From Prevotella sp. (GTDB lineage Bacteria > Bacteroidota > Bacteroidia > Bacteroidales > Bacteroidaceae), in the NCBI GenBank assembly GCA_017424205.1, contig JAFPAS010000102.1, positions 1 to 10,052 of the forward strand: a DNA stretch of 10,052 bases, written 5' to 3'. Shown here in pieces: positions 1 to 7,192 of the stretch. The translations under genes were made by a program, and so were the position numbers. The notes under the pieces were generated by a model. That model made no database searches. It had not been told where the DNA came from and worked only from the letters and a program-made list of their open reading frames with translations. Numbering within the stretch: the stretch's first letter is position 1; every line of letters starts with the position of its first letter.

Positions 1-100
1 AAGGGTTAATTCTGCGAGTAAGCGAGAGCAGAGGATGCTTGCATACTATGCCGAGCGGGAGCAGAATCGGCGAAGCCAATGGTTAAGGGTTAATGGTTAA
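1..100. repeat. Repeat-rich intergenic element with direct and inverted repeats
   Basis: The 10-mer AAGGGTTAAT occurs at 1-10 and again at 85-94, and GGTTAA also recurs at 81-86 and 95-100. Between them the sequence is more GC-rich than its surroundings. It contains the inverted pair ATTCTGC (9-15) and GCAGAAT (61-67), and a shorter pair GCCGA (50-54) and TCGGC (67-71). One frame is open from position 2 to a TAA at 98-100, so the 3' end of an upstream gene cannot be excluded. The repeats and the abrupt change in composition fit a dispersed intergenic repeat better. The left end may continue outside the window. Confidence 0.45.
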
Positions 101-104
101 AGTC

Positions 105-171
105 CTCGTCAACTAAACAATCAACTTGTCTACTGTCAACTCGTCTACTTGTCTACTTGTCTACTCGTCTT
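105..171. repeat. Degenerate octamer tandem array, consensus CTYGTCTA
   Basis: Units of about eight bases follow one another: CTTGTCTA at 125-132, a 7-base variant CTGTCAA at 133-139, CTCGTCTA at 140-147, CTTGTCTA at 148-155 and 156-163, and CTCGTCTT at 164-171. A related CTCGTCAA lies upstream at 105-112. The array does not code for a plausible peptide and lies about 260 bases from the nearest promoter. It looks like a slippage-prone intergenic repeat. No function can be assigned from the sequence. Confidence 0.7.
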
Positions 172-434
172 CTAATCATTGACAGCTAAAAGCGCATCCT
201 TCTCGTTTCCATTTACAAAAATACACATTTTTATATGTATCTCAAACATATACGAGTGTATTTAACACGAATTTAACAATTACGACAAATACAACCACGC
301 ACTAATAAGACATTTTTTAACTAAAAAGGGAAATTAATTTATACACTTATCTACACAAAAGCTTGTTTATTTAACCAAAATATTATAAAACATAATAAAA
401 ATATAACACTATGATATATTTTCTCGCACATATA
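172..434. other. AT-rich non-coding stretch with two small hairpins
   Basis: No credible gene was found on either strand in this stretch between the octamer array and the pnuC promoter. Two short inverted repeats are visible: AAAAAT (217-222) with ATTTTT (227-232) around a 4-base loop, and TATATGT (232-238) with ACATATA (246-252) around a 7-base loop. They could be remnants of a terminator for a gene beyond the left edge, but AT-rich DNA produces such pairs by chance. A CAAACATA at 243-250 resembles a minus-strand -7 box but has no partner at the right spacing. Confidence 0.5.
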
Positions 435-466
435 TTTGCTCATTTCGTTAAATTTGCATACCTTTG
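435..466 (+). promoter_or_regulatory. Bacteroidota-type promoter for pnuC and probably the downstream genes
   Basis: A TTTG at 435-438 is followed after exactly 20 bases by TACCTTTG at 459-466. This matches the Bacteroidota primary sigma factor consensus (-33 TTTG, 19-21 nt spacer, -7 TAnnTTTG). Transcription would begin a few bases past 470, leaving a leader of roughly 25 bases before the ATG at 498. The leader is too short for a riboswitch, so a TPP riboswitch of the kind found before some Bacteroidota thiamine transporters is unlikely here. An overlapping TAAATTTG at 449-456 also fits the -7 pattern but lacks a -33 partner. Confidence 0.72.
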
Positions 467-497
467 CATAATTATTTTTTATATATTACGAAATAAA

Positions 498-1271
498 ATG
501 GAGAAGTATATAAGTGTTGTAAAGAAATCTTTCGCTACGCTAAACAAGTTTGAAATATGTCTGCTTGTTTCTATACTCTGCTTGACTGTAATAGGATTTG
601 TCTTAAAGGGCGAAGTTACAGTCAACACGATTATTGCCGCGATAGCCGCGATACTGGGTGTCTTCTGTGTCGTATTTGGAGCAAAAGGCTCTATGGCAAA
701 CTGGATATTCGGCACGATAGAAGCATTTCTGCATATCTATATCTGCTTTTGTACACATATCTATGGCGACATGATACAGAGACTGGCATACAATCTCCCA
801 ATGCAGTTCATAGGATGGAACAAATGGAAGAAAAGACTGAGAGACGACAATTCGCAGACTATTCATACACGATACATGACATGGGCGCAACGCTTCTACA
901 CGCTGATTGCAACAGCAGCAGGCACAGCGCTCCTCGGCGTATTCCTGATATACTTCGGACCATGGTTTATAGACATGCTGCATACGATTGTGCCAGATAT
1001 GGAGTTTGCAACACTGAAGCAGAACTACGACATGCCGATGCAGCTCTGGCTCGACTCGTTTACGACAGTGCTGTCTATCATCACCATGTACGTATCTGTA
1101 AAGGCATTCGTTGAGCAATGGTATATGTGGCTTATTATAAATGTAGCATACATTTCAATGTGGATGATGAGTGACTCGGAATTCTCGTTTATGACAGTGG
1201 CGAAATACAGCGTATACTTCGTAAACTCAATATACGGCATATATGCCTGGCACAAACTAAGTAAGAACTAA
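498..1271 (+). CDS. pnuC: PnuC-family transporter, probably nicotinamide riboside
   Basis: This is an integral inner-membrane protein of about 257 residues with several hydrophobic segments (roughly 20-36, 43-61, 69-88, 134-156 and more toward the C-terminus). It carries PnuC-family features: the motif N99-x3-Q103-x2-G106-W107-x2-W110, and a C-terminal W-x2-W-L-x-I-N segment followed by Y-x-I-Y-x-W-H. Family members take up nicotinamide riboside, thiamine (PnuT) or riboflavin (PnuX) by facilitated diffusion. The neighbours do not settle the substrate, because no thiamine or riboflavin gene is adjacent. An in-frame ATG at 411 would add 29 hydrophobic residues, but a consensus promoter lies between it and 498. 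The later start, which has an A-rich lead-in (AAATAAA), is therefore preferred. Confident on family, less so on substrate. Confidence 0.85.
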   Translation: MEKYISVVKKSFATLNKFEICLLVSILCLTVIGFVLKGEVTVNTIIAAIAAILGVFCVVFGAKGSMANWIFGTIEAFLHIYICFCTHIYGDMIQRLAYNLPMQFIGWNKWKKRLRDDNSQTIHTRYMTWAQRFYTLIATAAGTALLGVFLIYFGPWFIDMLHTIVPDMEFATLKQNYDMPMQLWLDSFTTVLSIITMYVSVKAFVEQWYMWLIINVAYISMWMMSDSEFSFMTVAKYSVYFVNSIYGIYAWHKLSKN

Positions 1272-1290
1272 ACAGGAAAAACAATCCTGT
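1272..1290 (+). terminator. Small hairpin after pnuC, possible weak terminator
   Basis: ACAGGA (1272-1277) pairs with TCCTGT (1285-1290) around a 7-base A-rich loop, starting at the first base after the pnuC stop codon. No T-run follows. The stem is short, so it may only pause RNA polymerase, protect a 3' end, or do nothing. Confidence 0.25.
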
Positions 1291-1321
1291 AAATACACTA
1301 ACCTCAATCACTAAATCAAAA

Positions 1322-2068
1322 ATGTCAAGCGATAGCATCATAATCATTCCTACGTATAACGAAATAGAGAACATAGAGAAAATTGTTAATGCAATATTCT
1401 CGCTCGAAAAGAAATTTGATATTCTTGTCATAGACGACGGTTCGCCTGACGGAACAGCGCAAGCCGTAAAGCGACTCATGAGTACGACCTACGAAGGAAG
1501 GCTGCATCTTGTAGAAAGAAAAGGCAAGCTCGGACTTGGAACAGCTTACATAGCAGGATTCAAATGGGCACTGGAGAGGGAATACGAATACATATTCGAA
1601 ATGGACGCTGACTTCTCGCACGACCCAAACGACTTGCCACGCCTATATGCAGCCTGTGCAGAAGAGGGATATGATCTCGCTATCGGTTCAAGATACGTTT
1701 CAGGTGTGAACGTAGTAAACTGGCCAATCGGACGTGTGCTGATGTCATACTTCGCATCAAAATATGTACGATTCGTTACAGGATTTAATGTCAACGACAC
1801 GACTGCTGGATTCAAATGCTACAGAAGACGCGTGCTGAAAACCATCGAGCTTGACAAAGTCAGATTCAAAGGTTACGGCTTTCAGATAGAAATGAAATTC
1901 ACTGCATACAAAATAGGATTCAAGATAAAGGAAGTGCCAGTAATTTTCATCAACAGAAGAGAGGGTGTAAGCAAAATGTCTGGCGGAATATTCGGGGAGG
2001 CTTTCTTCGGAGTTATGCGACTGAGATGGGACGGATGGTTCAGAAAATATCCGAAAATAATAGGCTAA
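1322..2068 (+). CDS. DPM1-like polyprenol-phosphate glycosyltransferase (GT2)
   Basis: This is a 248-residue family 2 glycosyltransferase. It resembles dolichol/polyprenol monophosphomannose synthases, which transfer a sugar (classically mannose from GDP-mannose) to a polyprenyl phosphate at the cytoplasmic face of the membrane. Visible motifs are PTYNE (10-14), the nucleotide-binding DDGSPDGT (38-45), the metal-binding D95-A96-D97 followed by F-S-H, IGSRY, and the late segment F-x-G-Y-G-F-Q-x-E-M-K-F. The motifs are intact and the length is normal for the soluble, single-domain form. There is no C-terminal membrane pair or GtrA domain, so it would act as a peripheral enzyme. It lies 50 nt after pnuC and 46 nt before hisH, and is probably co-transcribed with both. 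The actual donor and acceptor cannot be read from the sequence. Confidence 0.85.
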   Translation: MSSDSIIIIPTYNEIENIEKIVNAIFSLEKKFDILVIDDGSPDGTAQAVKRLMSTTYEGRLHLVERKGKLGLGTAYIAGFKWALEREYEYIFEMDADFSHDPNDLPRLYAACAEEGYDLAIGSRYVSGVNVVNWPIGRVLMSYFASKYVRFVTGFNVNDTTAGFKCYRRRVLKTIELDKVRFKGYGFQIEMKFTAYKIGFKIKEVPVIFINRREGVSKMSGGIFGEAFFGVMRLRWDGWFRKYPKIIG

Positions 2069-2114
2069 GTGACTAAAGAAACCTAAACGAAGGATAAAAC
2101 AATTTGCTGGAAGC

Positions 2115-2726
2115 ATGAAAATCGCTATAGTTAAATATAACGCAGGAAATATATACTCAGTAGTGAATGCGCTGCGCAGGCTCGGAATTGAACCGTTGCT
2201 AACCGACAACCATGAGCAACTCATGAAAGCTGACAAGGTTATTTTCCCAGGGCAAGGAGAAGCAAGCAGCGCAATGGAATATCTGAAAGAGCGCAATCTC
2301 GACTGCCTGATAAAAGAACTTAAGCAACCAGTGCTCGGAATTTGCATTGGACAGCAATTGCTCTGCCAACATTCAGAAGAGGGTGATACAGACTGTCTGG
2401 GTGTGTTCCCGTTAGATGTCAAGCGTTTCATGCCGACATGTCACGAGGAGAAGATTCCTCAAATGGGCTGGAACAGCATATACGGGCTGAAGACAGAATT
2501 ATTCAATGGTGTATCGGCTGACTGTGCAATAAACGAAAAGGACTACGTATACTTCATACATAGCTACTACGTGCCACAAGACAGTCGTTTTACAATAGCA
2601 ACAGCAGACTTCACACTGCCCTACTCCGCAGCAATACATAAGGATAATTTCTACGCAACACAGTTTCATCCTGAGAAGAGTGGAACCGTCGGAGCAAAAA
2701 TACTTAAGAATTTCATAGAAATATAA
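2115..2726 (+). CDS. hisH: Imidazole glycerol phosphate synthase, glutaminase subunit HisH
   Basis: HisH is a class I glutamine amidotransferase of 203 residues. It hydrolyses glutamine and passes ammonia to HisF for the ring-closing step of histidine synthesis, which releases AICAR. The catalytic triad is visible: C77 in G-I-C-I-G-Q-Q-L-L, and H185 and E187 in F-H-P-E-K-S near the C-terminus. The N-terminal N-x-GN and PGQGEASSAM segments are also typical; the latter is usually PGVGAF-x2-AM, so this is a mild variant. Also present are the conserved PQMGWN and YFIHSYY segments. It is the first gene of a hisHAFI-E cluster, with hisA starting 16 nt after its stop. The partner HisF is encoded one gene further on. 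Confidence 0.97.
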   Translation: MKIAIVKYNAGNIYSVVNALRRLGIEPLLTDNHEQLMKADKVIFPGQGEASSAMEYLKERNLDCLIKELKQPVLGICIGQQLLCQHSEEGDTDCLGVFPLDVKRFMPTCHEEKIPQMGWNSIYGLKTELFNGVSADCAINEKDYVYFIHSYYVPQDSRFTIATADFTLPYSAAIHKDNFYATQFHPEKSGTVGAKILKNFIEI

Positions 2727-2742
2727 TCCAACAACACAGCAC

Positions 2743-3456
2743 ATGATTGACATTATACCTGCAATAGATATTATTGATGGAAAATGCGTTAGACTGACGA
2801 AAGGTGACTATAACAGCAAAACCATCTACAACGATAGCCCTGCCGAGGTGGCTAAAGAGTTTGAGGCTTTGGGGTTCAAACGACTGCATGTCGTAGACCT
2901 TGACGGTGCAAAATCAAAGCATGTTGTCAATACAGAGGTACTCAAAGAGATAACATCTGCAACTAATCTAGTAGTAGACTTCGGTGGTGGAATAAAAACA
3001 GAAGAGGACATTAACCTCGCATTTGAGAACGGGGCGAAAATGGTTACCATTGGTTCTATTGCAGTAACACGTCCTGACCTATGCCAAAAATGGATAGAGC
3101 AATACGGGGCTGATCGCATAATACTCGGAGCAGATGTAAGAGACGGAAAAATATCCATTAATGGATGGTTGGACAACTCGGACGAAAATCTCATTCCATT
3201 CCTAAGGAAATATATCAGCATGGGAGTAAAGAACATTCTATGCACTGATATTTCTAAAGACGGAACATTGAAAGGTCCGGCAATAGAATTATACAGGGAA
3301 ATAATGGACACTTTCCCTGGAATTTATCTCATTGCATCGGGCGGAGTAGCATCTAACGAAGATATTGCAGAACTACAGCGTAACGGCATTCCTGCAGTTG
3401 TGTTCGGAAAAGCTTATTACGAGGGAAGAATTGACGTTAACAAATTATGGCTTTAG
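2743..3456 (+). CDS. hisA: ProFAR isomerase HisA
   Basis: This is 1-(5-phosphoribosyl)-5-[(5-phosphoribosylamino)methylideneamino]imidazole-4-carboxamide isomerase, 237 residues. It catalyses the Amadori rearrangement of ProFAR to PRFAR, the substrate of HisHF. It is a (beta-alpha)8 barrel: the first strand carries I-P-A-I-D9, the general base or acid aspartate, and the opposite half carries D131 in G-A-D-V-R-D-G. The phosphate-binding segments DFGGGI and IASGGV lie in the two half-barrels. Length and motifs are normal. The 3' end overlaps the start of hisF by 10 nt (3447-3456), which suggests translational coupling. Confidence 0.97.
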   Translation: MIDIIPAIDIIDGKCVRLTKGDYNSKTIYNDSPAEVAKEFEALGFKRLHVVDLDGAKSKHVVNTEVLKEITSATNLVVDFGGGIKTEEDINLAFENGAKMVTIGSIAVTRPDLCQKWIEQYGADRIILGADVRDGKISINGWLDNSDENLIPFLRKYISMGVKNILCTDISKDGTLKGPAIELYREIMDTFPGIYLIASGGVASNEDIAELQRNGIPAVVFGKAYYEGRIDVNKLWL

Positions 3457-4208
3457 CAAAACGAATCATACCTTGTCTTGACGTTAAAAACGGAGAGACC
3501 GTAAAAGGAACAAACTTTGTCAACCTGCGTTCAGCTGGAGACCCCGTAGAACTTGGGAAATTATACAGCGAGCAGGGAGCAGACGAACTGGTATTCCTGG
3601 ATATTACAGCAAGTCATGAAGGCAGAAAAACCTTCACAGATATGGTAACGCGTGTAGCATACGAAATCAACATACCTTTCACCGTTGGTGGTGGAATTAA
3701 CCAGATAGATGATGTGACACGCCTGCTAAATGCTGGAGCAGACAAAGTCAGTGTAAACTCTGCCGCTCTCAGAAACCCTAAGCTGATAGACGAAATAACG
3801 AACAGATATGGCTCACAGGTGTGTGTCTGTGCTATCGATGCCCGCTATGACGACGATGAATGGTATTGCTATCTTAACGGAGGAAGAATACGCACGGAGA
3901 AAACACTCATGGAATGGGCAAAAGAAGCACAAGACAGAGGAGCAGGAGAAATTCTGTTTACATCAATGAATCATGACGGTGTAAAGACGGGATACGCCAA
4001 TGAAGCACTTAGCGAACTGTCAGATGCTCTTGAAATACCGATCATTGCATCGGGAGGAGCAGGAGACATTGAACATTTCTATGATGCCTTTACTATAGGA
4101 AAAGCTGACGCAGCCTTAGCAGCATCGGTATTTCATTTCAATGAAATTGCAATACCTGACTTAAAACAATATCTCCACACAAAAGGCATTCCTGTGAGAT
4201 TGTCATAA
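3447..4208 (+). CDS. hisF: Imidazole glycerol phosphate synthase, cyclase subunit HisF
   Basis: HisF is the cyclase subunit, 253 residues. It uses ammonia delivered from HisH to convert PRFAR into imidazole glycerol phosphate and AICAR. It opens with the classical [12 protein letters not shown] signature. The two catalytic aspartates are visible at D12 and D131 (in C-A-I-D-A-R). Phosphate-binding loops appear as TVGGGI and IASGGAG, and the sequence [13 protein letters not shown] is diagnostic of the family. The gene overlaps hisA by 10 nt in another frame. A 63-nt gap to hisI follows and holds nothing recognisable. Confidence 0.97.
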   Translation: MALAKRIIPCLDVKNGETVKGTNFVNLRSAGDPVELGKLYSEQGADELVFLDITASHEGRKTFTDMVTRVAYEINIPFTVGGGINQIDDVTRLLNAGADKVSVNSAALRNPKLIDEITNRYGSQVCVCAIDARYDDDEWYCYLNGGRIRTEKTLMEWAKEAQDRGAGEILFTSMNHDGVKTGYANEALSELSDALEIPIIASGGAGDIEHFYDAFTIGKADAALAASVFHFNEIAIPDLKQYLHTKGIPVRLS

Positions 4209-4271
4209 AGCTTGTTACCTAAGATTAGATTAGCATATTCCCTACCCTCCATTCAATAACAAACACAAAAA

Positions 4272-4589
4272 ATGATAAAAGTTGACTTTAACAAAAACAG
4301 CGACGGACTTGTTCCTGCTATCATCCAGGATAGCATAACAAAGAATGTGCTTATGCTTGGATACATGAACGAGGAAGCCCTACAGAAAACATTAGAAACC
4401 AAGAAGGTAACATTCTGGAGCCGCTCAAGAAACACTCTGTGGACTAAAGGCGAAACATCAGGCAACTTTCTTGACCTTGTAAGCGTATTATCTGACTGCG
4501 ATAATGACACATTGCTTATAAAAGTCCGTCCACATGGCCCAACATGCCACACGGGAACCGACACATGCTGGGGAGAAAAGAATATATAG
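4272..4589 (+). CDS. hisI: Phosphoribosyl-AMP cyclohydrolase HisI (separate from HisE)
   Basis: HisI opens the purine ring of phosphoribosyl-AMP to give ProFAR, using Zn and Mg. At 105 residues it has the complete cyclohydrolase domain: the metal-binding D75-C76-D77-N78-D79 and the zinc-ligand region C92-H93-T94-G95-x-x-T-C99, plus [11 protein letters not shown] and FWSRSR. In most Bacteroidales, from general knowledge, this domain continues directly into HisE as a fused HisIE protein. Here the reading frame stops at 4587-4589 just after C-W-G-E-K-N, exactly where the linker to HisE would begin. The domain itself looks functional. HisE follows 97 nt later as its own gene in another frame. Confidence 0.95.
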   Translation: MIKVDFNKNSDGLVPAIIQDSITKNVLMLGYMNEEALQKTLETKKVTFWSRSRNTLWTKGETSGNFLDLVSVLSDCDNDTLLIKVRPHGPTCHTGTDTCWGEKNI

Positions 4590-4704
4590 CAGAAAAATGC
4601 CAAAACATTGCATCTGCATAACAGAATAGAGAAACGACAGACAACTATTAAGGAATTATTTCAGAATAAATATAACTCATATAAAAATGAACGAAGAAAA
4701 GAAT
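4574..4704 (+). repeat. 10-bp direct repeats bounding the hisI/hisE split
   Basis: AGAAAAGAAT occurs at 4574-4583 in the last codons of hisI and again at 4695-4704 in the first codons of hisE. The copies are 121 bp apart and in the same codon phase (each reads x-GAA-AAG-AAT). Removing one copy and the intervening 111 bp would join hisI to hisE in frame as C-W-G-E-K-N-P-L-L-F-L. The interval 4584-4694 is AT-rich, contains no gene I can support and shows no clear terminal inverted repeats. A weak imperfect hairpin may form at 4589-4617. Confidence 0.7.
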
Positions 4705-5004
4705 CCTCTATTATTCCTTTCAGAACTTCAAGATTTCATAGAGGAACGCTACAAGAAAATGCCAGAAGGCTCATATACGACATCGCTCTTTAAAGACGGA
4801 ACAAACCGTATGGCACAAAAAGTCGGAGAAGAAGCGCTGGAACTTGTAATCGAGGCAACAAACGGCACTAAAGAACGAATGGTCTACGAAGGAGCTGACA
4901 TGCTCTATCATCTGATTGTCTTGCTAACAAGCAAAGGCATGCGTATAGAAGATTTTGCAAAAGAACTGCAAGTAAGACATAATCCAAATTGGCAAAAACA
5001 TTAA
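4687..5004 (+). CDS. hisE: Phosphoribosyl-ATP pyrophosphohydrolase HisE (separate from HisI)
   Basis: HisE hydrolyses phosphoribosyl-ATP to phosphoribosyl-AMP and pyrophosphate, the second step of histidine synthesis and the one before HisI. The 105-residue protein is an all-alpha MazG-like NTP pyrophosphohydrolase. The signature G47-E48-E49-x2-E52 lies within MAQKVGEEALELVIEA, and the second metal-binding helix carries E68-G-A-D71-M-L-Y-H. Its N-terminus up to about residue 6 (M-N-E-E-K-N) resembles the end of HisI (G-E-K-N), while P-L-L-F-L-S-E-L-Q-D-F-I is the usual start of the HisE part of the fusion. The ATG at 4687 has an A-rich lead-in (ATAAAA). The domain looks intact, so both activities are probably retained as separate polypeptides. 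Confidence 0.95.
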   Translation: MNEEKNPLLFLSELQDFIEERYKKMPEGSYTTSLFKDGTNRMAQKVGEEALELVIEATNGTKERMVYEGADMLYHLIVLLTSKGMRIEDFAKELQVRHNPNWQKH

Positions 5005-5037
5005 AAAATAAGTCAATCGGCATTAAAATCTCACAAT

Positions 5038-5706
5038 ATGCTAATAGAATACAGTAAAGCGAGTATATATCAGGAAGATAAATGTGTACTCAAAGAGTTT
5101 GACTTCAGACTTGAGGAGGGTGAGTTTGTATATCTTATAGGTAAGGTTGGTTCTGGAAAAAGTTCCTTCCTTAAAACCCTATATTGTGAACTTGATATAG
5201 ACAGCGCAGAAAAAGCAGTAGTGCTCGAACGAGACTTGCTAAACATAAAATCTAAGCATATTCCTGAGTTGCGAAGAGAAATGGGCATCGTCTTCCAGGA
5301 TTTCCAGTTGCTACACGACCGTACAGTATTAAGTAATCTCGAATTTGTCTTAAAAGCTATAGGATGGAAAGACAAAACAGAAATAGCTGAGAAAATCAAC
5401 CAAGTGCTTGAGTCGGTAGGAATGCAGAACGTAAAGAACAAACTTCCGCACGAGCTATCAGGCGGTGAGCAGCAAAGAGTAGCTATTGCACGCGCACTTC
5501 TCAATAACCCTAAGATTATTGTAGCTGACGAACCTACAGGAAACCTTGACCCTGAAACTGCAGAAGCAATCATAATATTGCTGAAAGAAATTACCAGAAC
5601 AGGTACAGCTGTTATTATGTCTACACATAACATTCCAATGCTGGACAAAATTCCAGGAATTGTCTACAACTGCGAGAATGGAACAATGACAGAACTTAAA
5701 GCATAA
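5038..5706 (+). CDS. ftsE: Cell-division ABC transporter ATPase FtsE
   Basis: This is a 222-residue ABC ATPase of the FtsE/LolD/MacB class. It has Walker A G35-K-V-G-S-G-K41-S42, Q-loop Q87 in I-V-F-Q-D-F-Q-L-L, signature L140-S-G-G-E, Walker B I-I-V-A-D164-E165, and H-loop H197. The VFQDFQLL-x-DRTVLSNLEF stretch is typical of FtsE, which works with the membrane protein FtsX to control peptidoglycan hydrolases at the division site. No FtsX lies next to it. As I recall, in Bacteroidota ftsX is usually encoded elsewhere, so this is not a sign of loss. It sits 33 nt after hisE and 80 nt before lysC. A LolD-type role cannot be ruled out by motif alone. Confidence 0.88.
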   Translation: MLIEYSKASIYQEDKCVLKEFDFRLEEGEFVYLIGKVGSGKSSFLKTLYCELDIDSAEKAVVLERDLLNIKSKHIPELRREMGIVFQDFQLLHDRTVLSNLEFVLKAIGWKDKTEIAEKINQVLESVGMQNVKNKLPHELSGGEQQRVAIARALLNNPKIIVADEPTGNLDPETAEAIIILLKEITRTGTAVIMSTHNIPMLDKIPGIVYNCENGTMTELKA

Positions 5707-5786
5707 GACAGACCACCCCGTTCAGTAAAAGCAGACCAACTTAACATATAGAAATAAAATAATTAACAAAATAAAGCAGAAGCAAT

Positions 5787-7103
5787 ATGAAAGTAATGAA
5801 ATTTGGTGGAACATCAGTCGGTTCACCAGAAAGAATGAAAAATGTGTGTCAGCTAATCACACGTTCAGGAGAACCAACATTTGTGGTTCTTTCTGCCATG
5901 TCTGGAACAACTAATTCTCTCGTTGAAATTTCAAACTACTTCTATAAAAAAAATCTTGACGGAGCACATGATATAATCAATCAACTCGAACGAAAGTACA
6001 TGCAGCATGCTGATGAACTGTTCGAAGATGAAAAGACAAACTCAGATATCAAGAGTTTTCTTAAAGAACGATTCATGTTCCTTCGTTCATTCTCTAAGGA
6101 TACTTTTACAAGTTTCGAAGAGCGTATTGTTGTAGCACAAGGTGAAATCCTGTCTACAAATATCGTTGTGGCATATTTAAAGCAATGTGGCATTAAGGCT
6201 ACTCTGATTTCTGCATTAGACTTCATGAAGATTGACAAGAACCAGGAGCCTGACATGATGCATATAAAGAAAGAGATAAACGACATCCTAAATCGAGAGA
6301 CAGGATATCAAATCTATATCACACAAGGATTTATATGCAAGAATGCCTACGACGAAATTGACAATCTGCAACGCGGAGGTTCTGACTACACCGCATCGCT
6401 AATCGGTGCTGCAATACAAGCCGAAGAAATACAAATCTGGACGGATATTGACGGAATGCATAACAACGACCCTCGTATCGTTGATAATACAGAACCTGTT
6501 CATCAACTGAACTTCGAAGAAGCGGCCGAGTTGGCGTACTTCGGTGCAAAAATTCTTCATCCTACTTGCGTACAGCCAGCAAAGAACGCAGGAATTCCTG
6601 TCGCACTTAAGAACACAATGGAGCCAGATGCGCCAGGCACAATAATAAATAACGAATTGCAGCGAGGAACGATTAAAGCTGTTGCAGCAAAAGACAATAT
6701 CACTGCAATAAAAATAAAGTCATCACGAATGCTGCTTGCCTCAGGATTCCTAAGAAAAGTATTTGACACCTTCGAGGAATTTAATACTCCTATTGATATG
6801 GTCTGTACTTCTGAGGTTGGTGTATCAATGTCTATAGACAATCCGAGAAACCTTGATGCGATAGTTGACAAACTCAAGAAATACGGAACTATCACCGTCG
6901 ACCGCAATATGTGTATCATTTGTGTTGTAGGCGATCTCGATTGGGAAAACTTAGGTTTTGAGACTTTAGTGACACAGGCGATGAAGGACATTCCTGTACG
7001 AATGATATCATACGGAGGTTCAAACTTCAATATTTCGTATCTGATTAAAGAATCTGACAAAAAGAAAGCATTGCAGAATCTGTCACGCGTGCTTTTCAAA
7101 TAA
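5787..7103 (+). CDS. lysC: Monofunctional aspartate kinase
   Basis: This enzyme phosphorylates aspartate in the first step toward lysine/diaminopimelate, threonine and methionine. At 438 residues it has an N-terminal amino-acid kinase domain with K5-F-G-G-T-S-V-G at the start, R196-G-G-S-D200 in the aspartate/ATP-binding region, and W-T-D220-I-D222-G-x4-D228-P-R. From about residue 305 two ACT-type regulatory segments follow (one includes SEVGVSMSID, the last includes SYGGSNFNISYLI). These are expected to mediate feedback control, with lysine the likely effector given the adjacent lysA. There is no homoserine dehydrogenase domain, so this is not a ThrA-type fusion. A run of eight A residues at 5946-5953 is in frame and intact. 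Confidence 0.95.
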   Translation: MKVMKFGGTSVGSPERMKNVCQLITRSGEPTFVVLSAMSGTTNSLVEISNYFYKKNLDGAHDIINQLERKYMQHADELFEDEKTNSDIKSFLKERFMFLRSFSKDTFTSFEERIVVAQGEILSTNIVVAYLKQCGIKATLISALDFMKIDKNQEPDMMHIKKEINDILNRETGYQIYITQGFICKNAYDEIDNLQRGGSDYTASLIGAAIQAEEIQIWTDIDGMHNNDPRIVDNTEPVHQLNFEEAAELAYFGAKILHPTCVQPAKNAGIPVALKNTMEPDAPGTIINNELQRGTIKAVAAKDNITAIKIKSSRMLLASGFLRKVFDTFEEFNTPIDMVCTSEVGVSMSIDNPRNLDAIVDKLKKYGTITVDRNMCIICVVGDLDWENLGFETLVTQAMKDIPVRMISYGGSNFNISYLIKESDKKKALQNLSRVLFK

Positions 7104-7119
7104 TACACAGCTACTTATA

Positions 7120-7159
7120 AATCTCAATAGTCTCAACTTTTACAGAGGCTATTGAGATT
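7120..7159 (+). terminator. Strong 15-bp hairpin between lysC and lysA
   Basis: AATCTCAATAG (7120-7130) pairs perfectly with CTATTGAGATT (7149-7159). The stem continues inward through a T-G wobble (7131/7148) and CTC/GAG (7132-7134 with 7145-7147), leaving a 10-base loop. It begins 16 nt after the lysC stop. There is no T-run downstream, so it is not a textbook intrinsic terminator on the + strand. It may still terminate or attenuate transcription, or protect the lysC mRNA end. No consensus promoter is visible in the 33 nt between the hairpin and lysA, so some read-through is likely. Confidence 0.6.
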
Positions 7160-7192
7160 ATGCGTAAATTAAAGACGTAAACACAAAATAAA

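Noticed and set aside
411..497. N-terminal extension of PnuC from the ATG at 411
   Set aside because: A consensus promoter (435-466) lies within it, so the transcript would begin downstream of that ATG. The first-gene start is set at 498 instead.
4608..4793. Small open frame between hisI and hisE
   Set aside because: It overlaps hisE in another frame by more than 100 bases, has no recognisable motif and reads like chance translation of AT-rich DNA.
5709..5738. CAGACCA repeated twice (5709-5715 and 5732-5738) before lysC as an operator
   Set aside because: A 7-base repeat in one gap, without symmetry or a promoter nearby, is not enough to call a regulatory site.
5946..5953. Run of eight A in lysC as a slippage or frameshift site
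   Set aside because: The frame is continuous through it and encodes a normal kinase. A-runs of this size are ordinary in AT-rich genes.
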